This document shows, in pieces, positions 11,961 to 24,200 of a stretch of DNA of 64,000 nucleotides. This DNA comes from Lepidurus packardi (lineage: Eukaryota; Arthropoda; Branchiopoda; Notostraca; Triopsidae): assembly GCA_023053545.1 (NCBI GenBank), contig JAKZAN010000006.1, positions 11,725,412 to 11,789,411 of the forward strand. The letters run 5' to 3'. The notes below the pieces were generated by a model, which made no database searches, was not told the DNA's origin, and worked only from the letters and a program-made list of their open reading frames with translations. Within the stretch, counting starts at the first letter, position 1. Each line of letters begins with the position of its first letter. The position numbers and the translations under genes were made by a program.

Positions 11961-13384
11961 TCCAACAAACCCATACCACCTGTAAAAAAATCTACTGTTT
12001 CTGCTCCAAATCCCAAAGCAAACAATGCCCGAGGAAAGCTTCCAGCCACGAATACTGAACCTGCTACCAAAGTACCTGCGTTCAAAGCTTCAAAGCCTGG
12101 TATGCAAACGGTCACGCCCTCTGGTACACCCATTGGAAAGCCGACCCCGAAGTCGAGCATACCCAGCACCACAGCTAATGGTAAAATTGATCTTCTGCGA
12201 AGTTATCACAAGATTAATTTTAAAAGTAGGCCACTGTTTCTTATAAAGTAATTATGTTTAATTTCAGGACGCCCACCTGCAGACCGTAATATCCAAACTG
12301 AACCTATTACAGCGAGTCCTCGAGATTCGCCTTTAGAAAGATCTACGGAAGTTCAAGCACAACCTCGCTCTCGGTCAACAAAGCCGGTGACACGTTCCCA
12401 GCACCTTACCCCAGCTAGAAATGATTTCCAAGACGATTTGCAACAGGAGCCACGTAAAAACGAAGTGCGTTCTTTCTGGTCGCCCCATATTCCGGCTGAC
12501 ACTGAAGCAAATTCAACTGCTAATGGTGAAATCTAAAATTTACTTTGAAAAATGCTAGTTTTCAGCATAGTTGCGTTTCCTTTTCAGACTCCACACCTCC
12601 TACCTACCTTTGGAACACGTTTCCACCTCCCCCGCCTGAACTCATCGATGAAAGACCTGTAGAAAACTTTCAGTCCACACATTTGAGCGGGAGACGGTTT
12701 CCCGATGCTTGGTCTTTTGCTACACAATTCATGAGGTCTCCGCATTTTGGAATGGGCCAAAATGACCAACAAAGAGGGTTTGATGTTCAGCCAACCCATC
12801 CAGAAGCGAGTTACCAATATTTTCCAATTAATCGCGAAACTACACAGTCGGAGTCTACACCTGCATTTTTGCCCGCATATACAGCAAATCGTGCTGAGAT
12901 AGAACCACATTTCACACCATCTCCCGTTAGCTATTCACCGCAGTACCATCTAAAGAAAAGACCAATTCCTACCATCACCGCCACTTTCTCTGGACCATAT
13001 TCAACCCCTGATTCTGATTCAGGCATCGGAAGCTCGCAAGAGCAGCCCCAGAACTCTGCTTTTTCGGGAAAGGATCAAAGCGAAGAAAGGAGCGAAAATT
13101 TGGACACAGAAGAATACCCTAGTGAAGAGCACGAATATGCGACTGAAGAACAAGCGCTTTCTGAAGAACATCAGCACGATTTAGCCTTGAATGAGGACGA
13201 AGTTTCAGCTGAGGAAATGGAAGCCCAAAATCCTGCAATGGAAGGTAAAAATTAGTATTCGAAGATACTTCTTTAATATATTGCTTCCTTAATTTAAATA
13301 TCAGACGACGAAAATTTGGACACATCAGAATATCCTAGTGAAGAGCAAGAACATATGGCTGAAGAACAAGAGTTTTCAGAATAA
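11124..13384 (+). CDS. proline/lysine-rich repeat protein, four exons, unrecognised family
   Basis: Exons 11124..12180, 12268..12525, 12588..13244 and 13305..13384 join in frame through GT-AG introns (683 aa as modelled). Exon 1 is about nine tandem units of roughly 100-117 bp beginning MLKKPTISTPNPKPAS and continuing with KPKPPQPA. Exon 3 is unique (PTYLWNTFPPPPPELIDERP), then turns acidic (SEEHEYATEEQALSEEHQ). Exon 4 repeats that acidic tail (ENLDTSEYPSEEQEH) and stops. No signal peptide, membrane segment or known domain is visible, and most of the protein should be disordered. The start is uncertain because a frameshifted repeat unit precedes the ATG. A polyA signal AATAAA is at 13683. Decayed, partly inverted copies lie at 41.1-43.1 kb. 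No function is assigned. Confidence 0.6.
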
Positions 13385-15465
13385 CATCAACACGATTTAG
13401 CCTTAAAAGAGGACGACATCTTATGATAGCGAAACTTGATCTCGGAATGCACTAAACTGTCGTTGTTTTGTATTTAACCGCCTTTATTGTTTCGTATGAT
13501 TTCGCTTTGAGGGCGCTCCTGTTCTTGCGAATGGATTTTCTTTGCTGTGTCAAAGTTCTTGGAACTCGATAACGTGAACGTGATAAATTGAAACGGAATT
13601 GAATTGGAACGTGATAAATTGGCTTTTACAACGGCTTAAAGGTATATAAACTATTCACTCACTCAAATTGGCCATTTTGATCAATAAATTACATTGCTTA
13701 TGACTGGACAGCTTTTTTATTAAATTCCACATGTACTGAAACCTACCACGAGTTCTCGTTACGATGAATTACTGACTTGTCAGCACTCTCGCCCTTTCAG
13801 CGACTGACATGCCCCCGGCATGGGAGCTTTTTTTCTTTCTTTTGGGCAAACTCCGCACTTTTCTTCTTTAGGAAATTTACACGACCAGGAAACTTGGACA
13901 TAATGACGACACCGTCCGTCCCCAGTACAGTTGCTGCCGGCACCACCGTTGATGTTGGTAGACCTGCTGCCGGGACGTAGACACAAGGACTACGGTTTAC
14001 CCGACACAAGGACTACAGACCCCGACAATAGGACTACATACCCCGACACAAGGACTTTGGTTCCTTAATTTTCCAAGGAACAAATGGCATTTTCATTTCA
14101 AAAAGTCTCTGCTCATTGCTAAAGCGCCAACAAGAAGGCCCGCAAAAGGTGACTCGGCCGTACTAAAAATTACGTCACGTGGACTACGAACCGCGACTTA
14201 AGGACTACGATCGAACCCCGGCTTAAGGATTACAAACCCATTAGCCTAACCTAGCCAAGTCGTATAAACTTGTCCTAACCTAACCTAATCTAGTTCCGAG
14301 TTAGTCCTTCTGAGTTAAAAATGTTTACGTGAATCGTCTAAAAACAAAATTAACGCTAATGATAATGAACTGTTGATCTGAACTGAGTTTTAGAATTGAT
14401 GAAGTTGTTACAACTTCATTAACTCTGATCAACATTAGCTAATGCCTAATTAAAGTCCTACTAGACAACTTAAAGCTCATTAAGTAGGACTAGGATGAAA
14501 AATGAGCATTTCGTCACTTCATAAAACATTTCTCTCACACAAATATAGAAAATAATCAATATGGATAAAAACCGGAATCGGTCTCTTTTCTAGTGTAGGC
14601 CTTAACCGGTCGCAAATGTACGCAGATAAGGCTCTGAAAAAAAATATTCATCGGCCATACGTAAAAACGTCACATTTTTGTCGTTCGTATGGATTTTCTG
14701 TCGAGAATGTGTTTAGTTGTGTGAAGGTGCTACAAATAAGAATTGAAAAGGTTTAAGTCGTTTCTAACTTTAAGCTACATTTAAATTACGTGTTTATCGT
14801 ACATTTGATTAGTCTATATTAGATTAGGTTAAAGATAATACTTGTAATAGTTATTGTGTTCCTTTTATATCTATTATTTGCAGATTTAGCATATAATTTT
14901 CTCGCGAATACAGTTTCGCGTTTTACCACGTTATGGTGGACATCGCTCGTTCGATTTCGCAGGATGTAATGTAGCTAAAACTTTTTAGAACTTATGATGC
15001 AATGTTGCTAGGACTTCCCAGAACTAATTTCCCTTGGCCTAACCTACCACCTTGACCTTACCCTGGACCTCAATTAACCTTCCCCCGTCCTGGTTACTAA
15101 CACCCTATAAATAACCACCCGGATTCAGTCTTGTGTGAGTCATGTTTTTAGTGATAAACTTAGTAATACACTGTTCCATACATACACATAACATTCGCGT
15201 TTTTCCATTCGGCTTTTCGCACTTCACGTTTTATCGACACACTGATTCAGAGTTTAAGCCAGCTTATAAAAAATACAATAAACGTTAGTAAACAAAGAAC
15301 GTTCCGTTTCGAAGCTTTGAAACTACTTAACAATACCAATAACATCCAAGATACAATCCAGAAAAAAAAATATTTAGTTATTTTAAATTAACCAAAACTC
15401 GCAGCATGCAGCAATAAGCACAAATTTGTGCTTCAGCTGCTTACTCGACAAGACAAAGCTTGGAA
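13385..15465. other. non-coding stretch with foldback-element relatives and a CCTAA run
   Basis: After the polyA signal near 13683, degenerate copies of GACACAAGGACTAC recur at about 13975-14240. A segment at 14100-14140 (AAAGTCTCTGCTCATTGCTA, then AAGCGCCAAC) matches the centre of the foldback element at 43.2-43.75 kb. Three CCTAA pentamers sit at 14274-14288. From about 14965 (TGTAATGTAGCTAAAAC) to about 15220, with CCCTATAAATAACC inside, the sequence looks like an LTR but has no partner. No exons were seen. Confidence 0.45.
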
Positions 15466-18400
15466 ATGTTACCTTTTCAAGCATTCTTAAGTCTGTGTAG
15501 TTTAGGACTAGCATTTCACTTCCAGTTGACTAGTGCTATTCGACCCGCTTTGATTTCAAGACAGCTTCATTTCGAGTCAACAGAACCTAACTGTGGCTAT
15601 AAGGTAAGTTGTAAAGAAAAAAAAAACAATCCTTTAGTGTGGTTGCCGAGCGCATAACTCTTGAATGCTTTGGCTTCTATTCGTAGTCATGCGCAGCCAC
15701 TAAAGAAGACTATTTAAACGTCCACTTGGTTCCCCATAGCCACGACGATGTTGGCTGGCTCAAAACTGTGGATGAATACTTCTATGGAGGTAACTTCCTT
15801 AACTGCACCAAAACCAGAAAGGGAGAAATGAATGTACGAAGCTCGACCATGTATATTTTCTTAATTTCTAGCTAATAATTCGATCCAGAATGCCAATGTG
15901 GAGAATATTTACGATTCAGTCGTAGAAGCTTTATGGGAAGATGCAGCTAAAAAGTAAAGGAAAAGAATTCGATTCATGGCTTGTTATTTAGTAATTGCGT
16001 ACGTAACTAGGTTTGTATTTGTGGAGGTAGCGTTCCTATACCGTTGGTGGAAAACCACTAGTTCCTCAGCTCGCCATCGTTTTAAAAGTCTGCTGAACAG
16101 AGGCCAAATTGAAATCGTGGGAGGTGGTTGGTGTATGAATGATGAAGCAGCTGCACATTATGCTGATATTATTGAACAGATGAGCCTCGGACTCCGTTTT
16201 CTGAAAGAAACCTTAGGAGTGTGTGCGCAACCCAAGTATGCATACCTTTTTAATTTCCTGTGAGAAACAAAGACATCATTATCATTCTGAGATTGGTAAA
16301 GGACCATTTGGCAAATTGATCCTTTCGGTCACTCACGAGAAATGGGGAATTTGGTCCAAGCAATGGGTTTCGAAGGCTTATTTCTCGGTCGGATTGATTA
16401 TGGCGAAAAAGAAGCTCGGTTGAAAAACAAGTCCATGGAAATGATTTGGCAAACCAGTGATTCTTTGCCCAATCAACTCTTCACTGGAGTGCTCTATAAT
16501 TCCTACAGCCCACCCCCGGGTTTCTGCTTCGATATCTTGTGTGGCGATGAACAAATTGTGGAAGATAAGTCAAGTCCTTTATACAATCTGGAACGCAGAG
16601 TAAGAAATTCTACTAATTAAGATACTATGAAAAGTAGTGAACTCTTTAACGTATTTATGTTAGTTGGCAGAATTTTTCGTGTTTGTTAGAAAACAAGCAA
16701 CGTTTTATCGTACCAATCATATTGTTTTGACTATGGGAAATGATTTCAACTACCAGTATGCGCACACTTGGTACCGGAACTTGGATAAGCTCATAAAGTA
16801 GTATTCTTTTGGTGAAAGCGTCCTTGTAAGAAATTTAATTCCGAACAAATTAGGTACGGGAATGAAGCGGGGGGTAGCAGGAAGATACGGTTCCTATATT
16901 CCACACCTTCGTGCTACATGAAGGCCGTGCGGAATGCGCAAAAGGAGGCGTGGCCAGTCAAAAAGGATGATTTCTTCCCATATGCGTCAGATCCACATGC
17001 GTATTGGACGGGATATTTCACCTCCCGTGCTGCGTTCAAGCTTATTGTACGCCAAGCTTCGAATCTCCTTCAGGTAAGATTGGAATTTAATTATTTCAAA
17101 CAAGAAACTTATTGTGGAGTAATTTATTACGTTTTGTTATTTTTTCGCGTTAGCCCATTCACTGTTTTAAGTACAGGGGTGCCTCGATCCATTATGAACG
17201 GGCGCGCGGGCCGGAAAATGTTCCGCATAACGAAAGCTACCCGCACGCGCGCTCTGTTCTGTTTTTTACATTTGAAATTTGTGAAAAGTTCAGTGCTTTT
17301 TTTAGTGTTGTCAAAATAACAATGACACCTAAGAAGACCGCTAGTGGGGAAAAGTAGAAAAGCACGTACTATTGAAATGAAGCAAGAAATCCTAAACAAA
17401 AAGGACTCGGGAGCTAGAGTTGTGGATCGTTCAGCTGATTTTGGAGTGATCAAGTTATCAAAATTGGAGTGATCAAAATTATTCCCATTGTAACTTATGG
17501 GAAACGGCGTCCTGCATAACGAAGGTTCGCATAACGAACGCCGTCCTGGAACGGATTGCGTTCGTTATGCGAGGCACCACTGTACATGAGCCGCATTCGT
17601 TTAGCACCTTCGGTTTAAACTTACGAGTACCCTTGAGTCTAAGTCGCGAGTCCAAGTCTTAGACAAGTCTCGAGTCCAAAACGAACGCTTATGAGCATAA
17701 GTTTACAATTGCTCCACCTATGGGGCGGTGCTTGTAGACAATAAACAAGAGCAATTTTATGAATTGTTCAGTATCGACAAAGGAGATACATAAACAAGGG
17801 GCGGGTTAACTTTAAGTCTGGGCACAAGAGTACTCGCTATGGACTTGCCTACTTAAGACCAAGACTAAAAGTCGACTAGCTAAAGAAAACGCTTATAAGC
17901 CCGAAGTCAAGCGAAGTCTACCTATCTCGAACGCTTATAAGAGCAAAGTCTTGGGTAGACTTTTAAGTCGGCTTAAACTTTCGTCAAAACGAACGCGGCT
18001 ATGGTTGAGAAAATTTCAATCGTATTTAGTTATACGACTGGAAAAGTTTCGAAAAGGAAGTACAGTGTATAACCCTTCCGAGGTCATGTTCTTGATTGAT
18101 TTTCTGTTGTTTTTTTTAAATTAATATTAACGTAATATATAATTTTCATTTTCTTTGGGGTATCTCGCAGGTATCTCATCAATTGGCGTCTTTATACAGC
18201 TCTGTGGAGCCTTCCTCTCACTTACGGGTTTGGCATAACCCCTTAGTTCAATGGATGGGCGTTGCTCAGCATCATGATGCCATTACTGGCACTGCTCAAC
18301 AACACGTCAACAATGACTACGTTCGAGGGTTATTCGACGCTATGACCAGTACAGCTAAAGGCGACAGTAAAACGTTGAGCGAAGTCCTTAGGGCTGAGGC

Positions 18401-20432
18401 CCCGCCTTTTTCTCTACAGTACTGCTTAGCCTTAAATACGAGTGTTTGTCCAGCCATGGAAGCGTCGACACGGGTCATTGTGGGCTTGTACAACAGCTTA
18501 GCTTGGTCTGAAGAACAAACATTTTTACGACTTCCTGTCAGTGGTAGCCATTACGCAGTTTTTGACTCACAAGGTAACATTCTTTTACGCATAGTCAGTG
18601 GTAAAGCTGTAAAAGACTTACAAATCGTTTTGTAAAGCGAAACTATTAAAATTCCTTCCGACTTAGGTCAGCAAGTCCCTTCTGTTGTTATTCCATTACC
18701 CGAACATATAGTGCAGTTACCTGGTAGACAGAGTCCGGCTCGAAATGACCTCTTAATGGCGTTTAAGTCTATTCCACCGTTGGGCATGGACTCGTATTTC
18801 GTGCAGAGATTAAGCTGCGCCCCTAGGTTTGCTCTCAAACCTACCCATTCCTGGCAGGCTTGGACGATACCAAGCAAAGAAGATTTCACAATTAATAATC
18901 AAGTAAATTATATTTTACTTCATGTTTTACGTTAGATTTTAAATTCATGTTCCAACCCACTTTTGTATTGCTTTAGTTCTTCAGGCTTCGCTTTTCTGGC
19001 CAAAATGGACTTTTAAGTACGGTAATGCTCAAACACAATGGCGTAGCTATTGACGACCTCCAAGTTGGTCAACAATGGGGCTATTATCCCGCCCATTCGG
19101 GCAACAATAGTCGATTTGAATGGCGAGCATCCGGTGCTTATATTTTCCGACCTAATAACACGGAATTCGTAACGTTAGGAACTCCTACAAGCATTTCTGT
19201 GCTTAGAAGTAAGGCTTACTTTTTCAAAATTTATTTATTTAATTTTTAAGTGAATAATTGTCAAACCAAATTTAGGTGATTTGGTCGAAGAAGTGGTGCA
19301 AGATTGGGGCTGGATTCGTCAAATAACACGTCTTTATCCTGCGACCCCTTATGTCGAATGGGATTGGACCGTTGGACCAATTCCTATTCGGTATTATTAA
19401 GTGACAAGCCTGTTTGTGCTAATTAATTGCTGGTTAATTTATATAGGGATAAAGTGGGAAAGGATGTAGTCATGCGATTTCGAATACTTAACCAGAAACG
19501 TAACAAGGCGGGTCAGTTCTGCAGCGATTCCAATGGACGACAATCCGTGTGCCGTCAGCGAGATTATCGAGAAACGTATCAACTCAATGTAACGGAGCCC
19601 ATTGCGGGGAATTACGTTCCCGTCAACTCGTTTCTCTATATGGATGGGGTTACTTCAGGACGCAGTACGCCTTTCCGAGCGACCGTTTTGGTGGACAGAG
19701 CCCAAGGAGGATCTTCTTTACAAGACGATTCCTTAGAACTCATGGTACATTTTTCATTTATTTTTGGGTTTTTTTACTGGTCTTGTTTTCATTCATCCGT
19801 CAGGCACATAGACGCTTGTTGAACGATGATGCCTTTGGTGTCGGGGAAGCGTTGAACGAAACCGAATTCGGGGATGGTCTGGTGATTCGGGGTCAGTATC
19901 GACTCTTGATTTCGACAATGGGTTCTGAAGTTTTAAGGTCCAATGAAGCGATTACAAGGCGACAAAATGCGATTCGGATGGCGCGTCCTCCAGTGCCTTT
20001 CTTTGTGCCTACAATCCTGGATCAGCAGCAATGGAATGCCTCCTACGTGTCCAAGGTTAAAAAAAGATTGTTAAAGAAGAAATGTTAATATGGACTGTAT
20101 TTATCTTGTGCAATTAGGTTTCGGGAGTGGAAATGACTCTAGCGGATTGTGTTCATGTGCTGAGTTTGGAACCGTGGGGGGACGGAAGATTGTTATTGCG
20201 ATTGGAGCATATTCTGGAAGCGACAGATTCTGAGGTGGAATGCAAGGGAGTGGTTAATTTAGAAACTTTTTTGTCAAATTTCCGGGTTCTGGGCGTTGAA
20301 GAGCTCACTTTGGGAGCAGATCGACCACACCCCTCTGAAAGCGCAAACCGGAACCTTAAACAAGGATTGATTCTGTACGTGGCACCTATGGAAATTAAAA
20401 CGGTGCTCTTAACTATAGCTCCTAGGGTTTAG
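15466..20432 (+). CDS. MAN2B1: lysosomal alpha-mannosidase (GH38)
   Basis: Lysosomal exo-glycosidase that removes alpha-linked mannose from N-glycans. Fourteen exons: 15466..15603, 15687..15789, 15872..15953, 16011..16235, 16302..16599, 16664..16797, 16854..17073, 18171..18573, 18667..18902, 18977..19208, 19276..19390, 19447..19744, 19804..20055, 20118..20432. All phases agree and give 1016 aa, close to human (about 1010). I chose the ATG that begins a hydrophobic signal peptide ([19 protein letters not shown]). GH38 landmarks are intact: [12 protein letters not shown] (zinc His/Asp), WQIDPFGHS (nucleophile Asp about 189), [45 protein letters not shown]. An apparent stop at 18633 lies in a spliced-out intron (18574..18666). 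Intron 7 is almost filled by two transposons. PolyA signal AATAAA at 20729. Confidence 0.96.
17174..17582 (+). mobile_element. Tigger/pogo-type element, internally deleted
   Basis: Terminal inverted repeats related to CAGTGGTGCCTCGCATAACG (left copy mutated to CAGGGGTGCCTCGATCCATT) are flanked by TA on both sides (17172-17173, 17583-17584). After a leader it encodes the start of a CENP-B-type HTH transposase ([11 protein letters not shown], a stop, then [15 protein letters not shown]), then deletes to the 3' end. It lies in intron 7 of MAN2B1 and belongs to the same family as the copies near 33.0 and 59.9 kb. Confidence 0.88.
17589..18000. mobile_element. MITE with long TIRs and ATG target duplication
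   Basis: The left end AGCCGCATTCGTTTAGCACC and the right end, whose reverse complement is AGCCGCGTTCGTTTTGACGA, form diverged inverted repeats of about 35 bp. ATG flanks both ends (17586-17588, 18001-18003), a 3-bp duplication as in PIF/Harbinger elements. There is no coding capacity. It begins 6 bp after the Tigger element ends. Confidence 0.7.
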
Positions 20433-21291
20433 GACTTGATTCGGTGAAGAAAACTTGTTGGTTATTTTTGCTACTTTTGTACTTTTAAGTTTTTATACGT
20501 CTAGCTGACGTATATCCATATATTTGGACTTGTTTGGGCTGTTTCGGGACATTACATTTTCGGTTAAGAAACAGTAAAGTACGGTTTTTTGGACTTTCTT
20601 GACTTTTACGACCAAATTAAACCATTAGTTAACTTGGCAATCAGTTAGCATGCTGTAACGTACCACGTACTGGACCACGATGTACCATGCTGTACCGTAC
20701 CACGTGCTGTAAAATGTATATTACATCCAATAAAGAGGAAAAAGAAAAACACGACACCGTCAAGGAATGCGCTATATTGCGCAGGGAAACTGTCATGTAC
20801 AAGAAAAGTTAATACACAACTAACGAAGCAGTCAATAGAGCCTAAGTCAGGGATAAAAGGGGACCGACGAACAGCTTTCTGTCACCTAGCTTATGGACAC
20901 CGAAATAGACGTATTTTTATCATACCAACGAAACTACCTCACCCCAGAAAAGTACAGACTGACGGCTTTTGCACCAGGTCCTATAACACGATAACTTGAC
21001 AGGGATACAAAATCACGCTTGTAAGGGAGACAAATTATAACAATTATACAGATGCCTATAGACTTTCTAACATCCTATACGGAGCCATATCTAGTAAAAT
21101 ACCGTACCACAGCTTGGGACACAATATGAAGCCTTTTAAATAGTCTTACTTACTCTTGCGAGCCTAAGTCTTTTTCCTAACACGCACAATACGACGAAAC
21201 CAGTATTCAAGGGGGTGTTCTAACAATAGGGAATGTCATGAGGTATCACTTGGTCTGTCCAATGCTGTATAGTCTCTCTTTTTCTTTAATC
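20433..21291. other. convergent intergenic region
   Basis: Space between the convergent MAN2B1 and WDFY3 stop codons. It holds the MAN2B1 polyA signal at 20729 and, just before it, a short degenerate repeat of GTACCACG/GTACCATGCTG units (about 20650-20710). Nothing else was recognised. Confidence 0.6.
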
Positions 21292-24200
21292 TCAAGGGGG
21301 CGTGGCTTGTGAGCGTAGATGAGTGTAGCAGCTATGACACACCCGTACGGACCTTAGGATACGCAAGCGCGTAATCTCCGATTCATATGAACTACACCTA
21401 AACAATCACAATTAAATAAAAAAGAAATTTTTTAAATCATTTTAATTAAAAAAAGCATTTCTACCTCGAACAGAAAACGTGACCGCAATTTCTGCAGTGA
21501 TGTCGACGCTCTGTCAAGGTAAACTTAGTTTGACAAGCGAGACAAGATTCTACCAAGTCCTCGCGCAGCCAATGATCAGCCACGCCCCTTCCAGGCTGTT
21601 CAGCTACATTCCAAGAAAATATGCGACCTCTGGCGTCACCAATGTACAACGTTCGGTGGTCCCTACATTCCCAAACAAAAATACTCTAAAATACTTTTCA
21701 AGCAAAAAATTCCCTTTAAAATTTAGCCAAAGTTTCTAGTTTCAGAACAGAAATCTTCCTGCAACGTAACGAAAAGGATCACAGAAATTGTAAAAGAATA
21801 ATAAAAATTATAAAAAAAAAAAAAATAGAATTTCCGAAAAGAACATCACGCGAGATGTTAAAAGTAAAAGAAACCGATAGTCTTACTTGGCGATAGCTAA
21901 AGCAGTAACAGAAGCAGGTTCTACATTGTCTTGTCTGTCGTACGCAGTGTGCATGGTGAGTTTAGAACGGAAAATAATTTGTCGCTGCCAGTGGAATCCT
22001 TCGCGCAGGGCTAATCGCTCTGTAGGCTTTGAAGTCAGCTGAAGATGCAATTTTTCTAAATGTATCTGACTCGTCTCGGCTTCGGCGATGATTACAAAGG
22101 AATCGTTGATAGAAGTATCGCTTTTACTGCTGCGCAAGACGCTTTTCTCCTCCGCACTTTCGTCCGCAGTAGGAGGCGTAAATTCTGCAGGAAAAAACTC
22201 GCTTTTGCATAATGCGCGTCGTTGCCCCGCTCGTTTGCGTCTCAACGGTGGCTGCGGAAAGGAAACTTCTTCTAAATCCGTCAAAGACGTCAAGGAACGC
22301 TGGCGAACCAGCACCGGTTTATCTTGGACTGATTTGTCAACTTCATCCTGGTACCCTGATTGGTCAAGCAGACTTTCTATGTCACCTTTTTCGCCCAAAT
22401 CTTCTCTTTCCTCTTCCTCTTCTTCGGCTGACGATTCGGAATCCTCCAACTTTTCTACTTCCAAACTGGCACTCAAATTCAAAGCCGCAGCCGTCTCAGA
22501 TTCGCTATCCCGAGTAGGCGGAGCTTCAACAGGAGTATTTCCTTTCTCTTCATCCGTCCCTGAGGAACTGCCATCTTGGTCAGGAATTTGAACATAATCC
22601 AAGGACCACATCTATAAATATAGAAGAAAATCAAATTAAATTCAAATAAAATTCTGTCTGTTTGTGGTTCTTTACCCTGACAACGCCATCTGTGGCGCCC
22701 GTAATAACCACATTCGCGGCATCCCATTCATTAAGAACGGAAAATTCCACACATAAAATATGGTGAAGGCGGTCAGTCCGTCTTCCTTGTCCAACTAAGG
22801 TGTTCACGCAAGCTAAGGAAGTTCCGTTAATGGACCATAAATGTAACCAAGTACCGGCACAAGTTGCAATATCACCCTAAACAAAAGAAGTCAGTAAAAT
22901 TAATAATCCCGAAACAGACTAGGGAAAAGTTAAATAAAATACGGTTAAGCAATTGATGGACACTGCAGTGAGGGCAGCACTATGGCCGGGTAATTCTCTG
23001 AGGAAAGTCATACTACTCAAATCCCAGACAATGGCGGTGCGGTCACGGGAACCGGAAACGGCCAATCCGTAAGCGGGGGATGCGCACAAACACGTTACAG
23101 CTTCCCGATGACCAAACAACTGCTGTTTCCATGTCAATGTCTTCTTTCCTACTTCCCATACTGTCACGACCTAAAAATACGCAACTTTAAACCTTCAATG
23201 TCCTAGAAACATCAACTTAGCGGCTAACTTGCATATAATCGACGGACGCACAGCATATTTGTCTAGCGTACAGAACTTTGCTTCAAACTACTTTTCAAAA
23301 CTACGTAGGACTGACTCAAAATCATAAGAAAAAACTTCATGAAAACATAGTACGTGGTGGTTTAGGAAAAAACATTGAACTTCTGTTTATATATTAATAG
23401 AAAAATAAGCTAAGCAAATAATGTTGTCCCAAATCGAGTACAAATTTGCTTTAAATTACTAGGTTTAAGGCTCCCGTATACCTTAGATTATTGATAGGAA
23501 AGAATCACAGATGGCACTGATATTTGTTATTCTTTTGTGAAATCCTTGGGTAGGAAAGTAAAAAGAGAAATAGATAGCTAATTGTCCGCAACGTTTCTAC
23601 GCTTGTTTTGTTTCTGAAAAGTACAATTTGTCACCACAGCTTACTGTAGCAGTCCAGTGTACCAAATCATGTCGCCAAAGATTCGGAACAAAATTTCTCG
23701 AAACGGGCTTGTCAGATTTGAAAGCAAACTAAAATAAAAGTTTGCTTTTACTGGCAGCTAGTGCACAACCAAAAGGAAAGGTTTTCAGGGCACGTATTTC
23801 TCATTGTTGCAAACTCCATTTGCATACTGCTAATTTATTACTCAAAGGAAAAACATGTGCTTTGACTGTTCACTACGTGTTAGCAAGCTCAAGATTACCG
23901 TCAAAGAATGTTTTTTTAAGAAATATACTGGTTTTCTCAAAAAGTTGTTCCGAAATTCCCCATGCTAACCGCCTATACCGAGCTAAGGTATATGGGAGCC
24001 GTAAGTCAGAGGATTAAATCAAATACTTAAAAAGGTGCAGGAATGAAAATGTATTACCGTGCTGGTACCACCCGTGAGTACCATTTTGGGGAAAGGTGCT
24101 ACCGCCGCCAGGATCTCTCCTTGATGTGGCGCTTCACATACCAAGATTGCCTTATCCGAATCATAATTGACCAACCTCAAGCTATGATCCGCAAAGCCCC

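Noticed and set aside
18574-18666. In-frame stop in MAN2B1 suggesting a pseudogene
   Set aside because: A canonical GT-AG intron with matching phase removes the stop and joins two blocks that follow the family order.
21883-22591. Plus-strand 167-codon Ser-rich ORF
   Set aside because: Antisense shadow of the WDFY3 exon 21887..22611.
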